Origin: Flavobacterium bizetiae
GTDB lineage: Bacteria > Bacteroidota > Bacteroidia > Flavobacteriales > Flavobacteriaceae
Assembly: GCF_902804475.1 (NCBI RefSeq)
Contig: NZ_CADCSU010000043.1
Coordinates: forward strand, 1 to 54,438
Direction: 5' to 3'
Length of the DNA stretch: 54,438 nucleotides
Shown here: positions 1 to 9,072 of the stretch, one piece after another
How the letters are laid out: each line of letters starts with the position of its first letter
Position numbering within the stretch: the stretch's first letter is position 1
The notes under the pieces: generated by a model
Seen by the model: the letters and a program-made list of their open reading frames with translations, nothing else
Told to the model about the DNA's origin: nothing
The model's database searches: none
Position numbers and translations under genes: made by a program

Positions 1-1
1 A

Positions 2-265
2 ATTTTAAGAATATTAAGTGTGGACAAAATTAATGTACTGAGATTAAAAAGAACTTTATCTTACCTGGAAAGTAAGCAACGCGAATTGAAAAGACAAAAT
101 AAAAATGATACCCGAAGCCTTGAGTCTATGATAAAATATCTTAAAAAAGATATGTTAGAGCAGTTTAAATTAACAGATTATGATGTTTACATCAAAGGCG
201 AAATCAACAATACCGAAACTTTTATTCAAAGCGTTAAAAGCATTATAGATACTAATTCCAGATAG
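2..265 (+). CDS. hypothetical small coiled-coil-like protein, probably 5' partial
   Basis: A short, Lys/Glu-rich, probably alpha-helical protein with no recognised domain. The reading frame is open to the left edge of the window, so the gene may begin outside it. The first possible start inside is a GTG at 20, giving 81 residues, with no convincing ribosome binding site in front. The stop is TAG at 263-265. It converges on the GH32-like gene, whose stop is only 25 bp away. The heptad-like charged pattern in the first half (for example ESKQRELKRQNK) suggests a coiled coil. I do not recognise the family. Confidence 0.5.
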   Translation: MLRILSVDKINVLRLKRTLSYLESKQRELKRQNKNDTRSLESMIKYLKKDMLEQFKLTDYDVYIKGEINNTETFIQSVKSIIDTNSR

Positions 266-290
266 TTCGATCATAATCTGCCAGGTACAT

Positions 291-1799
291 TTATTGGGCT
301 ATTTTATTGTATTCATCAAATGCTTTATTAGGATCTGCAGTTGCATATTCATTCTCGGGTTCCGGAATTACGTGAATTTTTGAATCGCTTAAAGAAACAA
401 TCGCTGAACAAACATAAACACCTATCTTACCTTCGCTGTATTTATAGTCCAACAAGGTTAGTTTTACGACTTCATTAATCGAAAGTTCATAATAATTTCC
501 GTAACGGATAATCTTAAAGTAGATTTCTTTGTTTTCGACGATTTCAAATTGATTGGTTTGAATGTTCTCAAAAACAAAATTATTCTTTACATCTTTTTCA
601 TTAAATCCCCAGGCTCTAAACTGTACAAAACCATTTACAAAATCAATAGAAATGTAATAGGCTGTTCCCTGCTCATCGCATTCGATTACGAAACCTGTTT
701 TTCCCATTCCTTCGACAGCCAATGTTCCTTCCCATACAAAATTTTCTGAAGGTTTATCAAAACAAAAAACTTCATAACCGCTTCGACAGCCAATTCGCCA
801 TTTATTTTCATTTTCGATCTCAAAATTTGCTGACGGATTTCCTAAAATTGGTGTAGGAACAGGCATGTTTCTTTGATGAATGGTTCTTTGGTAAAGTGTT
901 CTCCAATGATGGTAGGTTTTTAATAATAATCGGCCATTACTATCTACATCCAGTTGTTTTGGCGGCGGAATTACGCGAAGTGTATTCACGTTTCCTCCAA
1001 CGAAGTAAAAATTATAAATCAAATAATACTCGCCTTCTTTTACAATTCTTGCTGCATAATTGCCTTGTGGCATTAATACATTATTATGAAACGCGTGGTA
1101 TTCTCCTTTAAAATCGGGAGAAAACCAATAACGCACTTTTATATCTTCGCGAATTGAACCCAACAAATAATGCATTCCTTTTATTTCTACCACGCAGGGA
1201 CATTCTATATCATCATATACATAGGCTACATGCAGCGGTTTTTGCAGTACAAAACCTTTTTCTTCTCTTTTTGCAACGCCAATACATCCTCTTCTATACG
1301 TTGGCCCTACTGCACTTCGCGCACAAATTAGCAGATAGTCTTCTCCCTCAAATTCATATTTATAAGGATCTCTGAAACTCAGCCATTCACGTGGGTTATT
1401 ATCTCTGCTTTCGTAAAACGGAGCATCACTTTTTAGCGGTAAACCATATTGATTGTCTTTTGTCCAGTGAATTAAATCCGGCGAAACTGCCCTGCCTACT
1501 TTTTGCGTAACTCCTTTGTCTTTGCGCTTTAAACCTGTATAATACATTTCGTATCCTTCTCCGGCCGAGTTTTTACTCACATGCATTGTCCATAACATAT
1601 CATCATCCCATTCGCCTGGATCACCTACAAACAAAGCATTTTTTACTCTTTTCCAAGAAAGACCATCTTTTGATACTGCATGCGCAATATAATCGTGATT
1701 GGGAATAATAAGATGAAATAAATGATGCACTCCGCTTTCATCTATAAATACATCAACGTCTCCTATTTCCCAATTACTAAATCCTGAACCTGAATACAT
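291..1799 (-). CDS. glycoside hydrolase family 32-like protein (five-bladed beta-propeller plus beta-sandwich)
   Basis: Probably a cytoplasmic fructosidase or sucrose-type hydrolase, since there is no signal peptide. All three GH32/GH68 catalytic landmarks are visible: an N-terminal acidic pair in GDVDVF (Asp14/Asp16, nucleophile region), the RDP motif at residues 143-145 (transition-state stabiliser), and Glu199-Cys200 in DIECP (acid/base). From about residue 330 on there is a C-terminal beta-sandwich, as in GH32 enzymes. The N-terminal motif differs from the textbook WMNDPNG, so the exact substrate is uncertain. The gene lies downstream of and in the same direction as the sucrose-phosphate synthase gene, 151 bp away, which argues for a substrate linked to sucrose. 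A GH43-like or GH68-like activity is an alternative. Confidence 0.8.
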   Translation of the reverse strand: MYSGSGFSNWEIGDVDVFIDESGVHHLFHLIIPNHDYIAHAVSKDGLSWKRVKNALFVGDPGEWDDDMLWTMHVSKNSAGEGYEMYYTGLKRKDKGVTQKVGRAVSPDLIHWTKDNQYGLPLKSDAPFYESRDNNPREWLSFRDPYKYEFEGEDYLLICARSAVGPTYRRGCIGVAKREEKGFVLQKPLHVAYVYDDIECPCVVEIKGMHYLLGSIREDIKVRYWFSPDFKGEYHAFHNNVLMPQGNYAARIVKEGEYYLIYNFYFVGGNVNTLRVIPPPKQLDVDSNGRLLLKTYHHWRTLYQRTIHQRNMPVPTPILGNPSANFEIENENKWRIGCRSGYEVFCFDKPSENFVWEGTLAVEGMGKTGFVIECDEQGTAYYISIDFVNGFVQFRAWGFNEKDVKNNFVFENIQTNQFEIVENKEIYFKIIRYGNYYELSINEVVKLTLLDYKYSEGKIGVYVCSAIVSLSDSKIHVIPEPENEYATADPNKAFDEYNKIAQ

Positions 1800-1833
1800 A
1801 CTAACCTAATTTATTATTTAACATATTGTGTCA

Positions 1834-1945
1834 TTTTTGTCATCCTGAGCGAAGTCGAAGGATCGCAAACAAAATCGCTAATCTTTAATTTCCATATTTC
1901 AAGGGATTAAAATCCCTTGCTACAATATGAATCGTTCCTCCGGAA
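1834..1945. repeat. dispersed intergenic repeats between the two sucrose-metabolism genes
   Basis: This gap holds two fragments of repeats seen elsewhere in the window. The first, GTCATCCTGAGCGAAGTCGA (from 1839), recurs in variant form on the other strand near 50041-50069. The second has short palindromes, CAAGGGATT/AATCCCTTG and GTTCCTCCGGAAC, resembling the GCTCCnnnGGAGC hairpins of the larger clusters. No gene is apparent in it. Confidence 0.5.
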
Positions 1946-1950
1946 CTTAT

Positions 1951-4131
1951 TTATTTTATTATTTTATAATGTTTTAATCCTTCTAAAATACCGGACGAAG
2001 CTGCATCTTTGGCCACATAAATACTTTTTGTGGTTTCATAATTAGCGAGTTCTACGCTTCGGTTTCCTACGATGATTCCTTTTACAGCACCTCTGAACAT
2101 ATCGATATCGTTGCCTGAATCTCCGGCCGCAATAACATTCGATAAAGGAATAGACCATTTACGGCATAAAAACTTAATGGCATTTCCTTTTGAGGCTCTT
2201 TTAGGTATAAAATCAAGAAACTCGCCATGACTCGGGATAATATTTACTTTGTACCATCCAGCGCCTAAAACTCTGATTAATTGCTCGTGATCGTATTTTT
2301 CTTTATCATAATAATAAGATATTTTATAAGGGTTTTGCGCTTCTTCTTCCTGCAGTCGTAACCACGGAACTTCTTGCAGACGGCTGACAATATCCTCTCT
2401 TTTCCATCGGCCGGCCAGAAATTTAGCCCAGCCTTTATCTAAAATATAATCTTTACCATTTGTATAGTAAATTTCGGTTCCTACGGAGCAAATAATAAAA
2501 TCAGGCAACGGAAATTGTTCTTCTTCGATAACTTGTTTTACCAATGCTAAATTTCGTCCTGATGCCAGAGCAAACGCCATTTTATCAGTACGATTGATCA
2601 GATGCTCTTTTAGTTCTTTTAGTCCGGGATTGTTTAATTTTGGTTCTATCAATGTCCCGTCGATATCCGAAACAAATAAATGTTCGACCTTACGTTTTAA
2701 TCTTTCGATATTGATATTAGGGTAATGCTGTTTTTTGATTCCTGAACCGGATGATAGTGACAGATTTTCGTTGACCAAATCTACATATTGGTTGACGTGA
2801 CTTAACCAGCTGTAATGTTTCTGAATATTAATGGCGCCATTATTCGAGTAATATTTCCATTGATTCTCATTGGTTAAAATATTTCTCAATGCTTTTTTGA
2901 TTTCGTTTTCATCCAGCGGATTTACTAATTCTCCGTTCTGGCAAGTCGGAATAATTTCTGATGGTCCGCCGTTTTTGGTTACCACAACCGGTAAACCTGA
3001 ACTTGCTGATTCTATTACGGTTAAACCGAAATTTTCATGCAGGGCTAAATTCACAAAAACACCTCTTTTTTCGGCGGCATAACGATATATAATCGAGACT
3101 TCATTTTCGACGTCATGTTTCTTCGGAATTGCCATTTTCCCGTACAGATCGTATTTATCCATTAATAACAAAAGATCTGTAAGGACATCTTTTTCAGATT
3201 CGGGCATTTTTGAAATATCTTTTCTAATTCCGGCAAAAATAACCAGATTGGCAATGCTTTGCAGTTCTTTGTCTTTACCATAAACTTCAATTAGAGTGTG
3301 AAGATTTTTATGGCGATCTGGTCGTGAAAGCGCCAGAATAAAAGGTTTGTGCGGATTTATTAAAAACTTCGAAATGGTCTCGGCTACCCAATATTTTCGT
3401 TGCTCTTCTTCCATTTGCTTATCAGAATCTTGTTCTCTATGATAATACGGAACAAATTTACTGGTATCGATTCCCGGTGAAATGGCGTGGTATTTACCTA
3501 ATTCAAAATTTTTATAGGGTTTGTAAGTTTCGATTTCCTGCTCTGTCGAAGTAACTATAAATTCAGATAATTCTAAGGTTTTTTCTTCGGCTGCAATTCT
3601 TTGTTTAAACTTGTATTTCTTTTCAATTTCTTCTTCGTTTAAACCACTTTCCAGCAATTTATTTTTTTTATGAAAACCTAAAGAATGGCCTGTATGCGCG
3701 AAGGGAATATTTAAGATGGTTGATAATTCGCTGGCTACATATCCTGCATCGCCGTAATGTGAATGAATCCAGTTGGGGAATATATCATGGAGTTTGATAT
3801 GTTGCACAATTCCGTTTACAAAAGTGTCTAAACCGTCCCATAATTGTTCTTTTGCTTTGTACTTTTTTCCCAGAAAGGGAATACGCCTTATGTCTAATTT
3901 ATCATTAATGATTTCGATAGGTACTGCATATTCCGGAGAAAGATTTGGGTCGTCGATTAATCTTGTAAATACGTGAACATGTTCTACATTTTCGTGTTGT
4001 GATAAAAACTCTGCAAGTTCGTATACATATTTTGTTTGTCCGCCATTATCAGCATCTCTACCAATCTCCAAACCGGAACCTTTTAGCAGTCCGTGAATGT
4101 TGATTAATGAAATTCGTAATTTTGTCATCAT
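1951..4131 (-). CDS. sucrose-phosphate synthase with fused sucrose-phosphate phosphatase domain
   Basis: A bifunctional cytoplasmic enzyme expected to make sucrose 6-phosphate from a sugar nucleotide and fructose 6-phosphate and then dephosphorylate it. Residues 1-460 form a GT4 GT-B glycosyltransferase: the N-terminus (HGLLKGSGLEIGRDADNGGQ) is the classic sucrose-phosphate synthase signature, and the nucleotide-sugar E-x7-E motif is at 366-374. Residues from about 480 form a HAD phosphatase, with DIDGTL at 489-494 and a late GDSGND motif. The length of 726 residues fits bacterial two-domain enzymes. Two adjacent ATG codons (4131 and 4128) can start it. It is followed by the GH32-like gene, so one operon could build and split the same sugar. 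Sucrose synthase activity is a less likely alternative. Confidence 0.88.
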   Translation of the reverse strand: MMTKLRISLINIHGLLKGSGLEIGRDADNGGQTKYVYELAEFLSQHENVEHVHVFTRLIDDPNLSPEYAVPIEIINDKLDIRRIPFLGKKYKAKEQLWDGLDTFVNGIVQHIKLHDIFPNWIHSHYGDAGYVASELSTILNIPFAHTGHSLGFHKKNKLLESGLNEEEIEKKYKFKQRIAAEEKTLELSEFIVTSTEQEIETYKPYKNFELGKYHAISPGIDTSKFVPYYHREQDSDKQMEEEQRKYWVAETISKFLINPHKPFILALSRPDRHKNLHTLIEVYGKDKELQSIANLVIFAGIRKDISKMPESEKDVLTDLLLLMDKYDLYGKMAIPKKHDVENEVSIIYRYAAEKRGVFVNLALHENFGLTVIESASSGLPVVVTKNGGPSEIIPTCQNGELVNPLDENEIKKALRNILTNENQWKYYSNNGAINIQKHYSWLSHVNQYVDLVNENLSLSSGSGIKKQHYPNINIERLKRKVEHLFVSDIDGTLIEPKLNNPGLKELKEHLINRTDKMAFALASGRNLALVKQVIEEEQFPLPDFIICSVGTEIYYTNGKDYILDKGWAKFLAGRWKREDIVSRLQEVPWLRLQEEEAQNPYKISYYYDKEKYDHEQLIRVLGAGWYKVNIIPSHGEFLDFIPKRASKGNAIKFLCRKWSIPLSNVIAAGDSGNDIDMFRGAVKGIIVGNRSVELANYETTKSIYVAKDAASSGILEGLKHYKIIK

Positions 4132-4439
4132 TGTCTTTTATTTGTTAGAATTTTTAAGGTACGAAAAATCGAGCAGTTGAGCCCAAAATCATACAAAAAA
4201 TAACAGGATTATTAACATTTACAGACAAAACTGTAAGAATGATGGTGGTCGCGAAGTAAATTTTATGATTTTCGAAAAAGACGAAAAAAAGGTTTTTAGC
4301 CACAGATTAAAGGATTAAAATGATTTAATTATTTGTGGTTAATTATTTTAATTTGATAATTATTGAATAGCTAGAAAAGCCACGAATTCACGAATTTAAA
4401 ATTGTTGAATTTTATAGTAAAAGACAACAAACTATAAAT

Positions 4440-4632
4440 ACGATATTGTATAGTCCCGGAGGGATAAAATATTTATAGAAATATTAGATAAAATGAACAG
4501 AGCCCGTCGCGGCGGGTGAAATATTTATCAGGTACGTAATTATATGTGGCTCCTCTGGAGCTTGATTTCTAAATTCTATATCTTTTTTTCTATAAATATT
4601 TCGCTCCGCTGGAGCTTATCTCAAAATTCCCT
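4440..4632. repeat. REP-like palindromic repeat cluster
   Basis: Several short imperfect palindromes follow one another, each next to the AT-rich tag ATATTTATAG or its reverse complement: TCCCGGAGGGA near 4455, CCCGTCGCGGCGGG near 4503, GCTCCTCTGGAGC near 4550 and GCTCCGCTGGAGC near 4605. The same design recurs at 8330-8936, 39490-39645 and 44880-45105. It lies in the 885-bp gap between the sucrose-phosphate synthase start and the deacetylase stop. I see no gene in that gap; 4132-4440 holds only AT-rich DNA with fragments such as GCCACAGATTAAAGGATTA. Confidence 0.6.
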
Positions 4633-4677
4633 ATCTCTTTTGTTCTACTAATTTATAGGTACCAATTATCCATATTA

Positions 4678-4781
4678 TTTGTCATTTTCGAGGAACGAGA
4701 AATCTTCGTGAGTAACTTTACAAAGATTGGAATTTCTTTGCGGAGTTTCTAGTGTAATCCTTCCTTCGTCAGGATGACAAA
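4678..4781. repeat. inverted-repeat-bounded dispersed element
   Basis: A segment of about 104 bp is bounded by TTTGTCAT (4678-4685) and its perfect reverse complement ATGACAAA (4774-4781). Inside are CGAGGAACGAGAAATC and CCTTCCTTCGTCAGGAT, related to the GTCATCCTGAGCGAAG fragments at 1839 and near 50041-50069. It has no coding potential and looks like a small non-autonomous palindromic element. Confidence 0.45.
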
Positions 4782-4835
4782 AATGAGTTTAATTGTTGAA
4801 AATGAATAATAGACAAAGTGCTTGATGTTCTCATT

Positions 4836-4986
4836 CGAAAAACTACACGAAAATCCTGTTATGACAACGATTGTCTTAGCCCCGATAGAAGAGGAAATCC
4901 TTTTTTGCCGGTGTTCGGCACAAAAGATTGGAACGGATTGCTTCGCCAGTTCGCTCTTTCAGGCTCGGGTGCGGGATTAGCTCCTA
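4836..4986 (+). repeat. structured dispersed element, copy A
   Basis: First of three copies of an element running from AGCCCCGAT (4878) to GGGATTAGCTCCT (4973-4985). It contains a hairpin, TTTTTTGCCG / CGGCACAAAA (4901-4910 with 4916-4925, one mismatch). Copies A and B also share about 40 bp of upstream flank and the internal segment TTGCTTCGCCAGTTCGCTCT, which copy C lacks. A reading frame can be drawn through A and B but it stops inside C, so I treat this as a structural repeat. It lies downstream of the deacetylase gene, in the opposite orientation. Confidence 0.65.
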
Positions 4987-5016
4987 AAAAAACACCTTAT
5001 TGTGGTTTGCTATTCA

Positions 5017-5793
5017 TTATTCAGGTAATAAATTGTCTAAGTCTGATGTCTTATAGAATTTAAGATCGTTAAGTTTCATGTATTTGCAAATAAACTCTAA
5101 GGTTTCTATTTTGGTCTGATAATTTTCGGTTACGTTTTTAACGGGTTTGTGTCCGCATAAAAGCAAAATTTTATTGTGTTTTTTAGCGTAATCTAATAGT
5201 TCTAATACATACGGAATACTAAAATGTATGTGACTGTTGTCGATATCAAAAGCAAATACAATTTTCGAATTATTAAAAAAACTGTCTTGTTTTTCGGGCG
5301 CTTCGCCTCCAAACGCTCTTCCTCTTATAATTTTAAAATCATTCGATAAAGCTTTGTCAAGTGCGTCAGATCTTTCTCCGTAAGGATAGGCAAAAGTGGT
5401 TACATTAAATTTTAGTCTTTTCATAGAAGCAATCATCGGGTCGATTTCCTGTTTCATGTAGGCATCGATTCCGTGTTGGTTGACAAATTTTACAGCGTTG
5501 TAATGATGGTAACCATGACCTGCAATTTCGTGGCCTTCCTTTTGCATTTCAAGAAGTTTTTTTATTTGAGGAGCGCCAATAGAATCTATTCGGCAAACAT
5601 TAAAAGTGGCTTTCCATCCGTATTTTTTCAAGGCCTGATCGGCTTCGTACCATTCGTCGACATAGGCGTCATCAAAAGATAAAATTACTCCCGCTGCATA
5701 TTTTTTAGGTTCTGGTTTTTCTTTTTTGGTTTCGCAGGAAAAAAAAGTAAAGAGTATTAAAAACAATAGTGTTTTAGTGTAGAATAGCTTCAT
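5017..5793 (-). CDS. polysaccharide deacetylase family lipoprotein (NodB homology domain)
   Basis: A CE4-type carbohydrate esterase expected to remove N- or O-acetyl groups from a polysaccharide in the periplasm. The N-terminus is a lipoprotein signal ending in FTFFSC, with Cys20 the lipidated residue. NodB motif 1 is SFDD (Asp41/Asp42), motif 2 is HEIAGHGYHH with the metal-binding HxxxH at His93/His97, and motif 3 is FAYPYGER. The C-terminal CGHKP stretch may hold the final catalytic His. The length of 258 residues is normal for a single-domain member. It reads away from the neighbouring two-component pair, with 198 bp between the divergent starts. The polymer acted on cannot be told from sequence. 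Confidence 0.85.
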   Translation of the reverse strand: MKLFYTKTLLFLILFTFFSCETKKEKPEPKKYAAGVILSFDDAYVDEWYEADQALKKYGWKATFNVCRIDSIGAPQIKKLLEMQKEGHEIAGHGYHHYNAVKFVNQHGIDAYMKQEIDPMIASMKRLKFNVTTFAYPYGERSDALDKALSNDFKIIRGRAFGGEAPEKQDSFFNNSKIVFAFDIDNSHIHFSIPYVLELLDYAKKHNKILLLCGHKPVKNVTENYQTKIETLEFICKYMKLNDLKFYKTSDLDNLLPE

Positions 5794-5991
5794 AGATTAC
5801 TGGTGGTTAATTTTTCGAACTCTTAAAAAAATACGACTTTGTACTTCAAATATATAACATTCTTGTTTAGCTTTTATGCCCTATTCTTTAAATTTTAATA
5901 TAAATCATCGTCATATTCTTTGGTTAATTTTTTGCAGCAGGTTCTACTTTTTAATTACTTTTATAGCAACAAATTTGATTACTATTCGCAC

Positions 5992-6684
5992 ATGAATAAA
6001 GTATTATTAGTTGAAGACGATCCAAGGGTTGCTTCATTTATTACGAGAGGACTTGAAGAGCATCTGTATGAAGTGAAAACAATTACAAAGGGTTTTGATG
6101 CCATAAAAGAAGTAATGGAGAACGAGTATAATATTATTATTCTCGACATCATGCTGCCTGATATTACAGGATTTGAAGTTTGCGAAGTTTTAAGGAGCCG
6201 AAAAATAATTGTTCCGATTCTTATTCTGAGTGCGCTCGATACACCACACGAAAAAGTAAAAGGTCTGCAAGCCGGAGCCGATGATTATCTCGCTAAACCT
6301 TTTTTGTTCGAAGAATTACTGGCGAGAATAAATGCGCAGCTGCGTCGTGCAGAATTCAGTACCGGAATTCTCGATTTTCAGTCGTATGCCGGAGTCGAAA
6401 TTAATATGAAAGAACAAAGTGCAACAAGAGACGGAAAAGAACTGAATTTGTCTTCGCGAGAATTAAAGCTTTTGATCTTTTTTATGAAAAACCGCGAGAA
6501 AGCCTTATCCCGAATTGCGATTGCACAAGCGGTTTGGAATATCGATTTTGATACAACATCCAACACCGTAGATGTTTACATTAATTATTTGAGAAACAAG
6601 ATCGACAAGAACTTCCCTACTCCTCTTATTCATACCATAAAAGGAACGGGATATATGCTCAAACAAAAGAGTTATGAATCTTAA
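5992..6684 (+). CDS. OmpR-family response regulator
   Basis: A DNA-binding response regulator of 230 residues. The receiver domain has the acidic cluster VEDD (8-10), phospho-acceptor Asp52 in LDIMLPD and conserved Lys102 in LAKPF. The C-terminal half is a winged helix of the OmpR/PhoB type (SSRELKLLIFF ... NTVDVYINYLRNKI ... GTGYML). I start it at the ATG at 5992, because the receiver begins directly with MNKVLLVEDD; the in-frame extension upstream reads like non-coding AT-rich DNA. Its last 11 bases overlap the histidine kinase gene, so the pair is translationally coupled. A plausible target is the 11-bp phased repeat array at 9073-9112. Confidence 0.92.
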   Translation: MNKVLLVEDDPRVASFITRGLEEHLYEVKTITKGFDAIKEVMENEYNIIILDIMLPDITGFEVCEVLRSRKIIVPILILSALDTPHEKVKGLQAGADDYLAKPFLFEELLARINAQLRRAEFSTGILDFQSYAGVEINMKEQSATRDGKELNLSSRELKLLIFFMKNREKALSRIAIAQAVWNIDFDTTSNTVDVYINYLRNKIDKNFPTPLIHTIKGTGYMLKQKSYES

Positions 6685-8041
6685 AAATAAGTTAGCCGCT
6701 AATTCTACTTTACTTTTTGCTTTTATAACCGGGCTTCTTATGGCCGGATCTTTCCTGCTGTTTAAAAGTCACATGAAAGATCTCTATTATGATAATCTTG
6801 AGGATCATGCCATGACAACGGCACTTTTTTACTTTGAAAAAGATGAGATAAAAGAGTTTAATAGTGAGCGTTACAAACAAATTGAACTTCAGTACAAACG
6901 CATCAACAATGAATCGATACGGGTTTATGATGCCAAAACCAATACGCTTTATTTACGCGATACTATTAATTTTGAATTAAGCGATCAGGACTTAAAAAAT
7001 ATCAAAAAAGAAAAAATTCGAACTTTTAGCCGTGGCGACAGGCAATTTGTTGGCTTGTTTTACAAAGACAATCAGGGAGATTTTATCATTGTCGTTTCCG
7101 GAATCGATCGTGCCGGTAATCGTCAATTAGATATGCTGGGGCTCATGTTTATTTTGTTTTATCTCGTGGGGATTCCTCTCAATTATCTTTTGGGAACCTT
7201 TTTGGCCAGGCAAACTTTTCGCCCTTTTACAGAAGTAATTAAAAAAGTAAATACCATAACGACCGAAAATCTTCATTCGAGATTAGAAGTCCCGCAAACC
7301 AGCGGCAAAGATGAGATTAAAGAACTGGTAACGACTTTTAATTATCTTTTAGAAAGACTAGAAAGCGGAATCATGATTCAGAATAATTTTCTAAAAAATG
7401 CTTCGCACGAATTAAAAACACCGCTTACCATTATTATAGGAGACATCGATGTATCGCTGCAACAGCGCAGAACCAACGAACAATATGAAGAAATTCTAAA
7501 ATCGCTGCGTAAAGATACTTTACATCTAAAAGCCACTCTCGACGGTCTTTTGGTTTTATCGGGATTAGAACTTTCTGAACCGCAACAAATGGAAACCGTA
7601 AGAATAGACGAAATCTTATGGAATGTTCTCGAGAAAAAAGCCATAGAATATCCGGAATCTAAGGTTTCATTCAATTTGAATGCCATTGCAGATCAGGAAG
7701 ATTTACTTTCTGTTTATGCCAACAAACACATGCTTTTTATCGCCTTGTATAATATTTTAGATAATGCCATAAAGTTCTCGAATCCTAAACCGGTCAATAT
7801 TTTTGCGCTTTCTAATGAAGGTAAACTGATCATCAAAGTCGTAGATCAGGGTCCGGGAATTTCAGAAACCGATCAGAAATCTATCTTCGATCTATTTTTT
7901 CGAAGCGATAATACACGCCATATTCAGGGACAAGGATTGGGACTTTTTATAACCACACAAATCCTTAAACTTCATAATATCAATTTAATTGTAGATTCTG
8001 AACTTGAAAAAGGTACTTCGTTTTCTTTGGTGTTTCCTTAA
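6674..8041 (+). CDS. HAMP-type sensor histidine kinase
   Basis: An inner-membrane sensor kinase of 455 residues, partner of the overlapping response regulator. A first transmembrane helix (about 10-30) and a second (about 155-175) bracket a periplasmic sensor region of roughly 120 residues with no recognised fold. A HAMP linker follows (about 178-232). The dimerisation and phosphotransfer box holds His245 in NASHELKTPLT, and the HATPase domain shows the N box (NILDNAIKFS), DQGPGIS and GQGLGLFI. No extra receiver is attached. The stimulus is unknown; the neighbouring deacetylase and TonB receptor suggest envelope or nutrient sensing. Confidence 0.92.
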   Translation: MNLKNKLAANSTLLFAFITGLLMAGSFLLFKSHMKDLYYDNLEDHAMTTALFYFEKDEIKEFNSERYKQIELQYKRINNESIRVYDAKTNTLYLRDTINFELSDQDLKNIKKEKIRTFSRGDRQFVGLFYKDNQGDFIIVVSGIDRAGNRQLDMLGLMFILFYLVGIPLNYLLGTFLARQTFRPFTEVIKKVNTITTENLHSRLEVPQTSGKDEIKELVTTFNYLLERLESGIMIQNNFLKNASHELKTPLTIIIGDIDVSLQQRRTNEQYEEILKSLRKDTLHLKATLDGLLVLSGLELSEPQQMETVRIDEILWNVLEKKAIEYPESKVSFNLNAIADQEDLLSVYANKHMLFIALYNILDNAIKFSNPKPVNIFALSNEGKLIIKVVDQGPGISETDQKSIFDLFFRSDNTRHIQGQGLGLFITTQILKLHNINLIVDSELEKGTSFSLVFP

Positions 8042-8077
8042 AGCAATAATTCATCGAGATTTCTATTTTATTTTTTT

Positions 8078-8242
8078 TCAGGAGCTAATCCCGTACCCGA
8101 GCCTGAAAGAGCGAACTGGCGAAGCAATCCGTTCCCATCTTTTGTGGTGAACACCGCCACAAAAGGATTTCCTCCCGAAGCCTCGGGACTATCGGGGCTA
8201 GGGCAATCATTTTCATAAGAATGTTTTTCGTATAGTTTTGTC
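8078..8242 (-). repeat. structured dispersed element, copy B
   Basis: Second copy of the element at 4836-4986, in reverse orientation, just downstream of the histidine kinase gene. Its hairpin (TTTTGTGGTG at 8140-8149, CGCCACAAAA at 8155-8164) differs in sequence from that of the other copies but keeps pairing: one C-G pair has become G-C, and one C-G has become a T-G wobble. It carries an extra small palindrome, TCCCGAAGCCTCGGGA (8173-8188), absent from the other copies. Confidence 0.65.
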
Positions 8243-8329
8243 ATTTCGAACAACAGTCGAGCGGATGTAAATATGAAATAACAAATGTTTTGTTGTGTAC
8301 CTACGGCACGCTAACGGATCTTAAATTCA

Positions 8330-8936
8330 ATTTTCTACCAATATTTTGTGCCTAGCGGCACAATAAAATAGCTCCAGAGGAGCGTAATATCTATAGCAAT
8401 ATATCCGCGCCTCATTTAAAGCTCCAGCGGAGCATAATATCTATAGCAGATTTATCCACGCCCCATTCAAAACTCCAGCGGAGCGCCATATATTTTTATT
8501 ATAAAATCGATATATATGTCGCCCCGATGGTGCTTTTTGAAACATGGATATTTAATTTTCTATAAATATATCGTCCCTCTGGGACTTTATCAACAGCCTA
8601 AAAAGAAAGCTCCGGAGGAGCGTAATATCTATAGCAATATATCCGCGCTTCATTTAAAGCTCCAGCGGAGCATAATATCTATAGCAGATTTATCCACGCC
8701 CCATTCAAAGCTCCAGCGGAGCGACATATATTTTTATTATAAAATCGATAAATATGTCATCCGCCGCGGCGGACTTTTTGAAACATGGATATTTAATATT
8801 CTATAAATATATCGTCCCTCTGGGACTTTATCAACAGCCTAAAAAGAAAGCTCCGGAGGAGCGTAATATTTATAGCAAATATATCCGAGTCCCATTTAAA
8901 GCTCCAGCGGAGCGATATATTTTTATTCTTTAATTC
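8330..8936. repeat. tandem REP-like array (two full units plus a partial)
   Basis: A unit of about 240 bp begins at 8371 (238 bp), again at 8609 (241 bp), and starts a third, truncated time at 8850. Each unit contains several hairpins of the form GCTCCnnnGGAGC, tags such as TAATATCTATAGCA, and a hairpin GTCCCTCTGGGAC before TTTATCAACAGCC. The units are nearly identical except in one hairpin: GCCCCGATGGTGC near 8522 in unit 1, and CCGCCGCGGCGG near 8762 in unit 2. An open frame crossing the array has no coding features. The rest of the 1250-bp gap (8042-9291) holds copy B of the structured element and the regulatory region before the TonB receptor. Confidence 0.75.
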
Positions 8937-9072
8937 TTAAAAATGTCTCGATAGGGTTTTGTTTTAAATGTTTTTAAATTACACTCAGCACGTTAAATAA
9001 TCATTTATTTTTAGTAGAATACTTCTCTCTCAGATTATCGATTTTTGCGATCGGTAACATTTACTTAACACT

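Noticed and set aside
4818..5063. An 81-residue rightward frame sharing a peptide (NGLLRQFALSGSG) with a 61-residue leftward frame at 8068-8253
   Set aside because: Both lie in copies of the structured dispersed element. The frame is broken by a TAG in copy C and insertions follow DNA-hairpin logic, so the similarity reflects the repeat, not a protein family.
5920..5991. A 24-residue extension of the response regulator
   Set aside because: The receiver domain starts with MNKVLLVEDD at 5992 and the extension is AT-rich with no homology.
8516..8806. A 96-residue rightward frame in the repeat array
   Set aside because: It is wholly made of tandem repeat DNA, the translation repeats itself and it has no start signal or conserved domain.
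8371..8936. Tandem units as a possible CRISPR array
   Set aside because: Units are about 240 bp with internal palindromes, not short repeats separated by unique spacers, and no cas gene is near.
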